From NCBI RefSeq assembly GCF_002119665.1, contig NZ_CP021111.1:62001-126000 (forward strand): a stretch of 64,000 nucleotides of DNA, in the 5' to 3' direction. The DNA comes from Bordetella genomosp. 13 (GTDB lineage: Bacteria > Pseudomonadota > Gammaproteobacteria > Burkholderiales > Burkholderiaceae_B). Below, piece after piece: positions 1-8,504 of this stretch. A program made the translations under genes and the position numbers. The notes beneath the pieces were generated by a model. It saw nothing but the letters and a program-made list of their open reading frames with translations, was not told where the DNA came from and made no database searches. The first letter of the stretch is position 1. The number at the start of each line of letters is the position of its first letter.

Positions 1-634
1 AGTCGGCCAGCTCGGCGATATGCAGCGCCACCAGGCCATGCATGGCCGCATAGCGTTCCAGCGCTGCGCCGCGCATCATGGTGCCGTCGGCGTTCATCAG
101 TTCGCACAGCACGCCGGCCGGGCGCAGGCCGGCCAGTGTGGCCAGGTCGACCGAGCCTTCGGTATGGCCGCGCCGCGTCAGCACGCCGCCCGGCTGCGCG
201 CGCAGCGGAAAGACGTGTCCCGGGCTGACCAGGTCGGTGCGCTGCGCGTGCGGTGCGATGGCGGCGCGGATGGTGGTGACGCGGTCGGCCGCCGACACGC
301 CGGTGCTGACGCCCTCGCGCGACTCGATGGATACCGTGAAGGCGGTGCCGTTGCGGCTGCCGTTGCTGGACACCATGGGTGGCAGGCCCAGCCGGTCGAG
401 CGCCTCGCCGGGCAGGCACAGGCACACGATGCCGCTGCCGTCGCGGATCAGTTGCGCCATCACGGGCACGGTGAGCTTGTCGGCTGCGACGATGAGATCG
501 GCTTCGTTTTCACGGTCGGCATCGTCCATCAGGATGACGGGACGGCCGATGCGCAGGTGCTGCAGCGCGCGCTCGAGCCGCATGGCGAAGGGCTGCGCGT
601 AGAGGGGAGATACGGAGGAAACGGTAGTGGACAT
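1..634 (-). CDS. ribB: 3,4-dihydroxy-2-butanone 4-phosphate synthase, C-terminus cut by window edge
   Basis: Converts ribulose 5-phosphate to 3,4-dihydroxy-2-butanone 4-phosphate, a riboflavin precursor. The visible 211 residues start MSTTVSSV and carry the family's acidic metal/substrate loop ([12 protein letters not shown], about residues 35-46), the SRNGTAF segment and the later [15 protein letters not shown] and [12 protein letters not shown] motifs. This is nearly a full RibB domain. Whether a RibA (GTP cyclohydrolase II) domain follows cannot be seen, because the gene leaves the window. The start at 634 is the first ATG before the conserved N-terminus. An FMN riboswitch lies in the leader, so expression should fall when FMN is plentiful. 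Confidence 0.93.
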   Translation of the reverse strand, partial: MSTTVSSVSPLYAQPFAMRLERALQHLRIGRPVILMDDADRENEADLIVAADKLTVPVMAQLIRDGSGIVCLCLPGEALDRLGLPPMVSSNGSRNGTAFTVSIESREGVSTGVSAADRVTTIRAAIAPHAQRTDLVSPGHVFPLRAQPGGVLTRRGHTEGSVDLATLAGLRPAGVLCELMNADGTMMRGAALERYAAMHGLVALHIAELAD

Positions 635-798
635 TGAAACGCTCTCGCGAAAAAAGTGGCGAAAAACGTTTCAGGGCTACGAATAGCCGTACGCCATGCA
701 ACGGTGCGGTTACCCGCTGGACCGCCCGCAAGAACGCATGCGGAGCGCGAGGCACGCGGCCAATCCGCGAGCCCGTGCCATGTAATGGCGTGCCGGCA

Positions 799-945
799 CA
801 TCTTCTCTCATCCGGACTGTGACCGTCGGCCCTGGCATCGCACCAGATCTGCTGACCCCGCGATCCGAAGGACCACGGGCGCTCGCGGGCTCGCCGCATT
901 GCGCGGCATACCGCCGGTGGGGAATTTCGCCCCGCCCTGAAGACG
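799..945 (-). promoter_or_regulatory. FMN riboswitch (RFN element) in the ribB leader
   Basis: Read on the minus strand, the stretch begins with AGGGCGGGGCGAAATTCCCC and continues with ACCGGCGGTAT, AGCCCGCGAGCG, GGTCAGCAGATCTGGTG and GCCGACGGTCACAGTCCGGATG, ending near GAGAAGATG. These are the conserved blocks of the RFN aptamer in the right order. It sits about 165 bases upstream of the ribB ATG and fills much of the 635-1017 gene-free gap. No expression platform was modelled; the 635-798 stretch presumably holds it. Confidence 0.95.
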
Positions 946-1017
946 TACTGCATGGCCGCGAACGAACGCGGCTGCACGGCATTGTACGCCTGTCGCGCGG
1001 CGGGCCCGCCGGGCGCG

Positions 1018-1509
1018 TCAGGCTTGCTTCTTTTTCTTTTTCTTCTTGGGCAGCGCCAGCATGGTGCCGCGGCAGGAGGCCGCGCCGCACAGGCAGCGAT
1101 AGCCTTCCTTCAGGGCCTTGGTGATGCGGCCGTCGAGCACGAGGCCGTAGTCGTAGAACAGTTCCTCGCCGCGCTTGATGTCGCGCAGCGCCACGACGTA
1201 CACGCGCTTGCCCGCGGAGCCTTCCTGCGCTTCGCAGTTGGGTTCGCATGCGTGGTTGATCCAGCGGGCGTCGTTGCCGCGGTCGCCGCCGTCGATGACC
1301 TTGCCCGAGCTGAGCGCGAAGAAAAAGGTGTGGAACGGATCGTCGGGGTTGGTGGGATGCCGGCGGTCGGCTTCCTCCGGCGTGATGCGCCGGCCGCGAT
1401 ATTCGATGATGCGCGTGCCCGCGGGGATCTTGCGCGCGGCGAAGACGCCGTTGCCATGCAGCTTGGAGCGGCGCACGACGTGCCACGGTTGGACGATGTC
1501 GGAGGTCAT
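1018..1509 (-). CDS. Small SET-domain protein (putative protein-lysine methyltransferase)
   Basis: A 163-residue protein that is almost only a SET domain. LHGNGVFA (about 17-24) is the AdoMet-binding glycine motif, INHACEPNCE (84-93) is the NHxCxPN signature, and EELFYDYG (115-122) holds the catalytic tyrosine region. Cysteines 139, 141 and 146 (CLCGAASC) form a post-SET zinc cluster, and the protein ends in a run of seven lysines. The start at 1509 is preferred over an upstream ATG at 1608 because the domain begins directly after it; the longer form would add 33 low-complexity residues. The substrate is unknown. It has its own gap to ribB and lies in the same direction as the Lrp-type gene, 121 bases away. 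Confidence 0.82.
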   Translation of the reverse strand: MTSDIVQPWHVVRRSKLHGNGVFAARKIPAGTRIIEYRGRRITPEEADRRHPTNPDDPFHTFFFALSSGKVIDGGDRGNDARWINHACEPNCEAQEGSAGKRVYVVALRDIKRGEELFYDYGLVLDGRITKALKEGYRCLCGAASCRGTMLALPKKKKKKKQA

Positions 1510-1630
1510 GTGAGGCGGAAGCGGTGGGCGGAAGCGAGCGCCATTATATCGGCCGGCTTCGCGCGGCCCCAGGCGTATCGCGCACGTCATCCGCCGGTCG
1601 TATTGCAATCCGCGCCCGTGATGCGGCGCC

Positions 1631-2110
1631 TTATGACTCGCGCGCGGGCGGCGGCGTCAACGGCAGCCGCGATTCCTTCAGGCTGCGCAGCACGAAGCCC
1701 GACTTGCTGTGCCGGATGCCGGGGATGCGATACAGCCGCTCGCGCAGCAGCCTTTCATAGTCGCGCGTGTCGCGCACCGCGATGCGGATGTAGTAGTCGT
1801 AGTCGCCCGACACCAGAAAGGCCTCGAGCACCTCGGGAATCTCGGCCAGCGCGCGGCCGAACTCGTACAGTGTCTCCTCGCTGTGGCTTTCCAGCGTGAC
1901 GTGGACGATGACCGTGTCGGTGTAGCCCAGGCTGGCGGGGTCGATGTCGACGGTGTAGCCGCGGATGACCCCCGCTTTCTCCATGCGCTTGATGCGGTTC
2001 CAGCAGGGGGTCGGCGACAACCCGACGGCCGTGCCGATGTCGTTGAGGCTGGCGCGGGCGTTGTCCTGCAGGACCTTCAAAATGGCGAGGTCGAACTTGT
2101 CGAGATTCAT
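1631..2110 (-). CDS. Lrp/AsnC-family transcriptional regulator
   Basis: A 159-residue protein of classical Lrp length. It has an N-terminal winged helix-turn-helix (about 4-50, including LNDIGTAVGLS and WNRIKRMEKAGVIRGY) and a C-terminal ligand-binding RAM/AsnC domain (about 65-145, with SGDYDYYIRI). Such proteins are DNA-binding octamers that respond to amino acids. The gene is divergent from the acetolactate-synthase-like gene across a short A/T-rich gap, so it most likely controls that neighbour and itself. The start at 2110 (MNLDKFD) gives the usual N-terminus. Confidence 0.9.
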   Translation of the reverse strand: MNLDKFDLAILKVLQDNARASLNDIGTAVGLSPTPCWNRIKRMEKAGVIRGYTVDIDPASLGYTDTVIVHVTLESHSEETLYEFGRALAEIPEVLEAFLVSGDYDYYIRIAVRDTRDYERLLRERLYRIPGIRHSKSGFVLRSLKESRLPLTPPPARES

Positions 2111-2171
2111 TTTCTTGGCTTTCGTGCAAGTAAAGAAGAATTTACTGCAATCCGGGCTGAACAGCAGAAAA

Positions 2172-2188
2172 GAAGATAAAAATTCTTC
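2172..2188. promoter_or_regulatory. Candidate Lrp-type operator in the divergent gap
   Basis: The 2111-2203 gap is strikingly A/T-rich for this genome and contains GAAGA-TAAAAAT-TCTTC, an inverted repeat with 5-bp arms and a 7-base A/T spacer. That fits the loose style of Lrp-family sites. It lies just upstream of the acetolactate synthase start, so a bound regulator could cover its promoter. Assignment is by position and composition only. Confidence 0.4.
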
Positions 2189-2203
2189 CCTAATCCCCAT
2201 AAG

Positions 2204-4027
2204 ATGGTCAGCATGAACGATCGTCTCTCCACCTCCGCCCTCGCCGCTCTCGACGCCGCCGACCAACCGCGCAACGGCGCGCAGATTCTTCTCGACACCC
2301 TGATCGCCTGCGGGGTCGATACGGTGTTCGGCTACCCAGGCGGCGCCGTGCTGCCTTTGTACGACGCGCTGCATGCCGAGCCGCGGCTGCGCCACGTGTT
2401 GGTGCGCCATGAGCAGGCCGCCGTGCATGCCGCCGAGGGCTACGCGCGCAGCACCGGCCGGCCCGGCGTCGTGTTCGTCACGTCGGGTCCGGGCATGGCC
2501 AACACCACCTCGGGGCTGCTGGACGCGATGTGCGATTCCATTCCGGTGCTGTGCATCAGCGGCCAGGTGGCCACGGCGGCCATCGGCACCGATGCATTCC
2601 AGGAATGCGATGCGCTGGGCATCTCGCGTTCGGTCACCAAGTGGAATACGCAGGTGCGCAGCGCAGGCGAGGTAGGCGCGGTGATCGCGCGCGCGTTCGG
2701 GCTGACCCGCGAGGGCCGCCCCGGCCCCGTGCTCGTGGATTTGCCCAAGGATGTGCAGCTGGCCATGCCCGAGCCTGGTTGCGCGGACAGCGCGGCGGCT
2801 CGGCAGCGCCGCGAGGAGGCGGAGCTGCGGGCGCGCCGGCAGGGCGGCAAGAGCGCCAACCGGCTGCCCCAGGGAGCGCTGCGCCGCGCGCTGACGCTGA
2901 TCGAACAGGCCAGGCGGCCCGTGTTCTATGGCGGCGGCGGGCTGGTCAACGCCGGCCCGGCGGCTTGCGAGGCCTTTACCGCGCTGGTGCGCGCCAGCGG
3001 CGCGCCGTGCACGCTTACCTTGATGGGACTGGGCGCCTTCCCGGCCTCGGACCCGCAGTTCGTCGGCATGCTGGGCATGCACGGCACGCTGGAAGCGAAC
3101 CTGGCCATGCACCAGGCTGACCTGGTGGTGTGCGTCGGCGCGCGATTCGACGACCGCATCACGGGCAAGCTGGCCGAGTTCTGCCCGCATGCGCGCAAGA
3201 TCCACATCGACATCGACCCAACCTCCATCAACAAGGTCGTGCGCGTGGACGTGGCGCTGGTGGGCGATTGCCTGCCGATGCTGCAGGCGTTGAGCGCGGA
3301 CATGCCGTCCCTGCCGCCTGGCCGTCTGAACGACTGGTGGCGCCGCATCGAGGGCTGGCGCGCGCGCCGCTGCCTGGACTACCCCCCGAGCGCCACGGCC
3401 ATCCTGCCGCAACAGCTGATGCAGCGCCTGGACGCGGCGCTGGCCGGCCGCGACGCCATCGTCTCGACCGACGTGGGGCAGCACCAGATGTGGGCCGCGC
3501 AGTACCTGCGCTTCGATCGTCCCAACCGCTGGCTGACCTCGGGCGGCGCGGGCACGATGGGCTATGGCGTGCCGGCCGCCATCGGCGCGCAGATCGCGCA
3601 TCCCGGCCGCACCGTGGCCTGCGTCAGCGGCGATGCATCGGTGCTGATGAACATCCAGGAGCTTTCCACGGCGGTACAGCACCGTGCGCCGGTCAAGGTG
3701 GTGTTGTGCAACAACGGCTACATGGGCATGGTGCGCCAGTGGCAGGAGCTGATCCACGGCGGACGCTACAGCCACAGCTACAACGAGGCCCTGCCCGATT
3801 TCGTGGCGCTGGCGAGGGCATTCGGATGGGGCGCGGCCCGTGTCGAGGATCCGGCGCAGCTGGACGCCGCGCTGGCGCAATGCCTGGCCTACGACGGCCC
3901 GTTCTTCCTGGACGTGGTGGTGCACGGGCAGGAGAACTGCTTTCCGATGATGCCCGCCGGACACGGCCACCATCGCATGATGCTGGCCGAAGGGGTGTGG
4001 TACGAGCCTGATGAGTTCGACGCCTAG
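2204..4027 (+). CDS. Acetolactate synthase-like ThDP-dependent enzyme, large subunit
   Basis: A 607-residue thiamin-diphosphate enzyme of the IlvB/IlvG type. The N-terminal domain has [15 protein letters not shown] and the activating glutamate in VRHEQAA (about residue 70). [12 protein letters not shown] and the central FAD/nucleotide-like domain follow. The C-terminal ThDP motif runs from [14 protein letters not shown] to [12 protein letters not shown] (about 475-510). The family condenses two pyruvates, or pyruvate plus 2-ketobutyrate, for branched-chain amino acid synthesis. No regulatory small subunit (ilvH/ilvN) lies beside it, so this may be a second, stand-alone or catabolic isozyme. 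An alternative ATG at 2213 would drop three residues. Divergent control by the Lrp-type gene is likely. Confidence 0.88.
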   Translation: MVSMNDRLSTSALAALDAADQPRNGAQILLDTLIACGVDTVFGYPGGAVLPLYDALHAEPRLRHVLVRHEQAAVHAAEGYARSTGRPGVVFVTSGPGMANTTSGLLDAMCDSIPVLCISGQVATAAIGTDAFQECDALGISRSVTKWNTQVRSAGEVGAVIARAFGLTREGRPGPVLVDLPKDVQLAMPEPGCADSAAARQRREEAELRARRQGGKSANRLPQGALRRALTLIEQARRPVFYGGGGLVNAGPAACEAFTALVRASGAPCTLTLMGLGAFPASDPQFVGMLGMHGTLEANLAMHQADLVVCVGARFDDRITGKLAEFCPHARKIHIDIDPTSINKVVRVDVALVGDCLPMLQALSADMPSLPPGRLNDWWRRIEGWRARRCLDYPPSATAILPQQLMQRLDAALAGRDAIVSTDVGQHQMWAAQYLRFDRPNRWLTSGGAGTMGYGVPAAIGAQIAHPGRTVACVSGDASVLMNIQELSTAVQHRAPVKVVLCNNGYMGMVRQWQELIHGGRYSHSYNEALPDFVALARAFGWGAARVEDPAQLDAALAQCLAYDGPFFLDVVVHGQENCFPMMPAGHGHHRMMLAEGVWYEPDEFDA

Positions 4028-4061
4028 GGGCTGTTGAAGGGCCCTGGCGTCCGTTGCCGAC

Positions 4062-5360
4062 CTAGAGTTCGGGCGGGTGTTCGGCCAGCTCGCGCTGCAC
4101 CCACCCCGCCATGGCCAGCAGGCCGTGGTCATGGTTGATATTGCCGATGGCCTGCAGGCCTACCGGCAGGCCCTGTGGCCCCTGTGCGAACGGCAGGTGC
4201 ACCGTGGGCACCCCTGCCAGCGTCCAGCCGCGGCAGAACTGCGGATCGCCGGTGCCCTGCTCGAAGAACGGCGCTTCGCCAGCCGCGCTGGGAGCCAGCA
4301 CCAGGTCGTACGTATCGAACCATGCGTGGATGCGCGCGGTTACCTGGGCGGCGCGTGCGCGCAGCGTCAGATAGTCGGCGGACGAGATGCGCATGCCGGC
4401 CTCGAGCACGGCCTGCAGCTTGGTGCTGAGCTGCGAGCCATAGGCCCGGCGCTCATAGGCCAATGACTGCGACGCCTCGAACGCCATGATGTCGGCGTGC
4501 AGCTGCACGATCGCGCAGTCTTCCGCGGGCAGCGCCATTTCCTCCACGCGCGCCCCGGCGGCCGACAACACGCGCGCGGCATGCTCGTACGCCGTGCGCG
4601 TTTCGGGCAGCGTGTGGCGCCATTGCAGCGTGCGGAACATGCCGATCCGCGGCTTCGCGTCGTAGTCCAGCTGGCGCAGCCGTTCGTCGCGCAGCAGCAC
4701 CGAGGCCAGCAGGCCGATGTCTTCCACCGATCGCGCGAAGCCGCCGATGGTGTCCAGGGTGTCGGCCAGGTTCTTCATGCCGGCGCGCGGCACGCGCGCG
4801 AAACTGGGCTTGAAGCCCACGATGCCGCAATACGCGGCGGGGCGGATGATGGAGCCGGCCGTTTGCGTGCCCAGGGCCAGAGGCACCATGTCGTCGGCCA
4901 CCGCCGCGGCAGAGCCGCTGGACGAGCCGCCGGGCGTGTACGCCGGGTTGCGCGGATTGCGGGTGGGGCCGGGCGTGTAGGTGGCGAATTCGGTGGTGAC
5001 GGTCTTGCCCAGCACCAGCGCGCCGGCATCGCGGCACAGCGCGACGCACGCCGCGTCGGCATGGGGTTGGTGGCGGTCGTAGATGCTGGATCCGTAGCGG
5101 GTCGGCAGGTCGTGGGTGTCGAAGATGTCTTTCACGCCCAAGGGCAGCCCGTGCAGTACGCCGCGCACGGCCCCGCGGTCCAGCGCCTGGGCCTGCGCGA
5201 TGGCCGCTGGCGCATCCACCACAACCCATGCCTGCACCTGCGGCTCGCGCTGCTCGATGCGCGCCAGGCAGGCGCGCACGAGCTGCTCGGCGCTGAGTTC
5301 GCGGCGGTTGAGCAGGCGCGCCGCTTCGAGCGCGCCCAGCTTGTTCAGTACAGCGGCCAT
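4062..5360 (-). CDS. Amidase-signature family hydrolase
   Basis: A 432-residue member of the amidase-signature family. The Ser-cisSer-Lys triad is visible: Lys77 in LPLGVKDIFD, Ser146 at the start of the GGSSSGSAAAV motif (chosen by the usual 24-residue spacing), and nucleophile Ser170 in TQTAGSIIRPA. The family hydrolyses linear or aryl amides; the substrate here is unknown. There is no gatCB partner nearby and the protein is shorter than GatA, so a role in tRNA amidation is unlikely. It is convergent with the acetolactate synthase gene and divergent from the lacI-type gene, in a gap that holds a 20-bp perfect palindrome. Confidence 0.88.
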   Translation of the reverse strand: MAAVLNKLGALEAARLLNRRELSAEQLVRACLARIEQREPQVQAWVVVDAPAAIAQAQALDRGAVRGVLHGLPLGVKDIFDTHDLPTRYGSSIYDRHQPHADAACVALCRDAGALVLGKTVTTEFATYTPGPTRNPRNPAYTPGGSSSGSAAAVADDMVPLALGTQTAGSIIRPAAYCGIVGFKPSFARVPRAGMKNLADTLDTIGGFARSVEDIGLLASVLLRDERLRQLDYDAKPRIGMFRTLQWRHTLPETRTAYEHAARVLSAAGARVEEMALPAEDCAIVQLHADIMAFEASQSLAYERRAYGSQLSTKLQAVLEAGMRISSADYLTLRARAAQVTARIHAWFDTYDLVLAPSAAGEAPFFEQGTGDPQFCRGWTLAGVPTVHLPFAQGPQGLPVGLQAIGNINHDHGLLAMAGWVQRELAEHPPEL

Positions 5361-5490
5361 CCCGTTTTCCCCAACGAGTGTTCTGTTCTATTTCGCGTGC
5401 TGATACGGATGCGGGCGCATGGCGTGCCGTCCATACCGGTCGTATGTGACTCCAGTGTAGAAGCAAGCACTATGTTGCGCAAAGCATACG

Positions 5491-5510
5491 ACGGCATGTC
5501 GACATGCCGT
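5491..5510. promoter_or_regulatory. 20-bp perfect palindrome upstream of the amidase gene
   Basis: ACGGCATGTCGACATGCCGT is identical to its own reverse complement over all 20 bases. It lies 131 bases upstream of the amidase start and 108 bases upstream of the LacI-type start. This is where a dimeric regulator would bind. It differs from the LacI-type site 80 bases away, so a second regulator may act here. Confidence 0.5.
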
Positions 5511-5590
5511 ATCGGCTTTTCGGTCAAGCAAACGCCGTACCTGATGCCGCGCCATACTGACACGCGCTTGTCATGCTGGGCCATTAAATT

Positions 5591-5604
5591 TGAAAACGTT
5601 TTCA
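5591..5604. promoter_or_regulatory. LacI-type operator (perfect palindrome)
   Basis: TGAAAACGTTTTCA is a perfect 14-bp palindrome with a central CG, the typical form of LacI/GalR-family operators. It sits only 14 bases before the GTG start of the LacI-family gene, which points to autoregulation of the regulator and of the transporter operon it heads. Confidence 0.7.
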
Positions 5605-5618
5605 TATGGGCTGCCGCC

Positions 5619-6662
5619 GTGACCCGCAAAACATCCCCCCGTCCGTCCATTGTAGAAGTGGCCCGCAAGGCCGGCGTTTCGCCCGCCACGGTCTCGCGCG
5701 CATTCAACCAGCCGGGGCTGCTCAGGCCGGACACGTTGGCGCGCATCGAGGCGGTGGCGCGCCAGGATGGCTTCCGTCCCAACCGCGTAGGTCGCAGCCT
5801 GCGGGCGGGCAGCACGCGCACGATCGGACTGCTGCTGCCCACGCTGACCAACCCGGTGTTCGCGGATTGCTTCGAGGGCGCCGAGCAGCATGCGCGCGAG
5901 GCCGGCTACAGCGTCATGGTAGCCACCACGGGTTACGTCCCGGCTACCGAAGCCCGGATGGTGCAGGGGCTCATCGACCATCAGGTGGATGGTCTCATTC
6001 TTACGGTGGGCACCCCCGCGCGCAACGCCACGCTGGCCGCGCTGCAGGATGCCGGCATGCCGCACGTGCTGGCCTACAACGAGTCTTCGGCCCATTCTTT
6101 CGTGTCGGTCGACAACCGCGCGGCGGCGCGCGAGATGGTGGGCAGCCTGGCCGCGCTGGGCCATCGCCGCATCGCCATCGTCACCGGTCCGCTGGCCGCA
6201 TCCGACCGCGCGCGACGCCGGCTCGAGGGCGCGCGCGCCGCGGCGCGCCAGCACGAGCTCGAGCCGCTCGGCCATCTCATCATGCCCGCCCATACGGCCG
6301 CCAGCGCGGACATCCTGCGCGAGGCGCTGGCCGGTCCCGCGGCGCCCACCGCGCTGTTCTGTTCCAACGACCTGCTGGCCACCTCCGTGATCTCGCATCT
6401 GGTGGCGCTGGGCCTGCGCGTGCCGCAGGACGTATCGGTGTGCGGCTTCGACGGCGTGGCCATCGGCGCGCTGATGGTGCCGCCGCTGACGTCGGTGGAG
6501 CAGCCCAGCCGGCAGATCGGCGCCACGGCCTGCGCGCAGCTGCTGGCGCAGCTGGAGGGCCGGCCCACCGAATCCGTGCGGCTGCCGCACCGCATTCTCC
6601 CCGGGGGCACGGTCGCCGCGCCGGCCCCGATCACGCGTCCCACGAGGAAATCCCGCAAATGA
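5619..6662 (+). CDS. LacI-family transcriptional regulator
   Basis: A 347-residue regulator read from a GTG start chosen because the helix-turn-helix begins at once (SIVEVARKAGVSPATVSRAF, about 10-29). A hinge region follows (about 50-62) and then a periplasmic-binding-protein-like effector domain (TIGLLLPTLTNPVF through LFCSNDLLA and VSVCGFDG). No in-frame ATG between the operator and the domain offers a better start. Its last four bases overlap the start of the substrate-binding protein gene (ATGA), so it is the first gene of the ABC operon and should respond to the imported solute or a product of it. Confidence 0.9.
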   Translation: MTRKTSPRPSIVEVARKAGVSPATVSRAFNQPGLLRPDTLARIEAVARQDGFRPNRVGRSLRAGSTRTIGLLLPTLTNPVFADCFEGAEQHAREAGYSVMVATTGYVPATEARMVQGLIDHQVDGLILTVGTPARNATLAALQDAGMPHVLAYNESSAHSFVSVDNRAAAREMVGSLAALGHRRIAIVTGPLAASDRARRRLEGARAAARQHELEPLGHLIMPAHTAASADILREALAGPAAPTALFCSNDLLATSVISHLVALGLRVPQDVSVCGFDGVAIGALMVPPLTSVEQPSRQIGATACAQLLAQLEGRPTESVRLPHRILPGGTVAAPAPITRPTRKSRK

Positions 6663-7669
6663 AACGCTTACTGAAAACCGCGCTGCGCTGCACGCTGGCC
6701 GCGTTGGCGATCGGCGCCGGCGCCGCGCAAGCCCAGACCGCCGTCTGCTACAACTGTCCGCCCGAATGGGCCGACTGGGCCGCGCAGATCCAGGCCATCA
6801 AGAAGGCCACCGGCATCACCGTGCCGCCGGACAACAAGAACTCCGGCCAGGCGCTGGCGTCGATGGCGGCGGAGCGCGCCAATCCGGTGGCCGACGTCGT
6901 GTATTACGGCGTCACGTTCGGCATCCAGGCCGACAAGGACGGGCTGGTTCAGCCCTACAAGCCCGCCAACTTCGACCGCATTCCCGAAGGCATGAAGGAT
7001 CCCTCGGGCAAGTGGTTCGCCATCCATTCGGGCACGCTGGGCTTCATGGTGAACGTCGACGCGCTGCGCGGCAAGCCCGTGCCCAAGTCGTGGGCAGACC
7101 TGGCCAAGCCCGAGTACCGCGGCATGGTGGGCTACCTGGATCCGGCCTCTGCGTTTGTCGGCTACGTCGGCGCCGTGGCGGTCAACCGCGCGCTGGGCGG
7201 CACGCTGCAGAACTTCGACCCGGGCATCGCGTGGTTCAAGAAGATGCAGGCCAACAGCCCCATCGTGCCGAAGCAGACCGCTTACGCGCGCGTGCTGTCA
7301 GGCGAGATCCCCATCCTGGTCGACTACGACTTCAACGCCTACCGCGCCAGGTACAAGGACGGCGCCAACGTGGCGTTCGTGATCCCGGCCGAGGGCACCA
7401 TCGCCGTGCCGTACACCATGAGCCTGGTGGCCGATGCGCCGCACGCCGACAACGGCCGCAAGGTGCTGGACTTCACGCTGTCGGACGAAGGCCAGGCGAT
7501 CTGGGCCAATGCCTTCCTGCGTCCGGTGCGCCCCGAGACCATTTCGGCCGAGGCCCAGAAGAAGTTCCTGCCCGCCGCCGAATACGCGCGCGCCGGCACG
7601 GTGGACTACGCCGAAATGGCGGCGGTGCAGCGCGCCTTCGCCGAGCGCTACACCAAGGAAGTCAACTGA
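6659..7669 (+). CDS. ABC transporter periplasmic substrate-binding protein (Fe3+/phosphonate/polyamine type)
   Basis: A 336-residue secreted binding protein with a signal peptide (MKRLLKTAL... ending near GAAQA, about residue 22). The mature chain carries an unusual early CYNC pair. The fold is that of family 1/6 extracellular solute-binding proteins (FbpA/PhnS/PotD-like): VVYYGVTFG, HSGTLGFMVN and the late LSDEGQAIWANAFLRPVRPET segment are typical. The gene is translationally coupled to the regulator by ATGA overlap and followed two bases later by a permease. Ligand cannot be read from sequence. The neighbouring phosphodiesterase suggests an organophosphate or phosphonate; iron is a less likely alternative. 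Confidence 0.85.
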   Translation: MKRLLKTALRCTLAALAIGAGAAQAQTAVCYNCPPEWADWAAQIQAIKKATGITVPPDNKNSGQALASMAAERANPVADVVYYGVTFGIQADKDGLVQPYKPANFDRIPEGMKDPSGKWFAIHSGTLGFMVNVDALRGKPVPKSWADLAKPEYRGMVGYLDPASAFVGYVGAVAVNRALGGTLQNFDPGIAWFKKMQANSPIVPKQTAYARVLSGEIPILVDYDFNAYRARYKDGANVAFVIPAEGTIAVPYTMSLVADAPHADNGRKVLDFTLSDEGQAIWANAFLRPVRPETISAEAQKKFLPAAEYARAGTVDYAEMAAVQRAFAERYTKEVN

Positions 7670-7671
7670 CG

Positions 7672-8487
7672 ATGGCAAGCCGCGGCTGGATAGCGTTCGC
7701 CGCGCCCGCCGCGGCTCTCTTCCTGGCGTTCTGGCTGCTGCCGATGGCGGGGCTCGCCGTGATGGGCGGGCGCACCGTCGACGGACAATCGGCCTACGTC
7801 GCGGTGCTGACAAGCCCGCGCTACTGGCGCAGCCTGTTCAACACGGCGGCGCTGTCGTTGGGTGCCACGCTGGCCACGCTGCTCATCGCGCTGCCCGTGG
7901 GGCGTTTCCTGGCGTGGCATCGCAGCTTCCGCGGGCGCCGCGTGCTGGTGGCGTTGCTGGCTTTTCCGCTGGCCTTTCCGGGCGTGGTGGTCGGCTTTCT
8001 CATCATCCTGCTGGCGGGACGCCAGGGCGTGTTCGGCACCGTCAGCCAGTGGGTGGGGGCCGAACCGGTGGTGTTCGCCTATGGCATGGGCGGACTGTTC
8101 CTGGGGTACCTGTATTTCTCGCTGCCGCGCACCATCGGCATGATCTCGGCCGCGGCCGAGCAGATCGACACCAGCCTGCTCGAGGCCGCCCGCACGCTGG
8201 GCGCCTCGCCGTGGCGCCGCTTCGCGGACGTGGAGCTGCCCGCGCTGGCGCCCGCGCTGATCGGCGCGGGCGCGATGAGCTTCGCCACCAGCATGGGCGC
8301 CTTCGGCACCGTGTTCACGCTGGGCACGCGCATCGACGTGCTGCCGCTCACCATTTACAACGAGTTCACCAACTACGCCAACATCCCCGTGGCCGCCGCG
8401 TTGTCGGTGGTGCTGGGCCTGGCGACCTGGGCGGTGCTGTATGTGGCGCACAGCCTGGCCGGCGCGCGCGCCGGCGCGGCGGCCTGA
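7672..8487 (+). CDS. ABC transporter permease
   Basis: A 271-residue inner-membrane permease with about six hydrophobic segments. The binding-protein-dependent EAA loop is visible as LEAARTLGASPWRRFADVELP (about 175-195), which docks the ATPase. It starts two bases after the binding-protein stop codon and is the first of two permeases in the operon, giving the usual heterodimeric channel. Confidence 0.88.
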   Translation: MASRGWIAFAAPAAALFLAFWLLPMAGLAVMGGRTVDGQSAYVAVLTSPRYWRSLFNTAALSLGATLATLLIALPVGRFLAWHRSFRGRRVLVALLAFPLAFPGVVVGFLIILLAGRQGVFGTVSQWVGAEPVVFAYGMGGLFLGYLYFSLPRTIGMISAAAEQIDTSLLEAARTLGASPWRRFADVELPALAPALIGAGAMSFATSMGAFGTVFTLGTRIDVLPLTIYNEFTNYANIPVAAALSVVLGLATWAVLYVAHSLAGARAGAAA

Positions 8488-8504
8488 CCCGCGAAGGCAA
8501 CATC

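Noticed and set aside
1631..4132. The 833-codon minus-strand frame that ends in the Lrp-type protein
   Set aside because: Only its last 159 codons are real. The rest is antisense to the acetolactate-synthase gene, and the natural Lrp start is at 2110.
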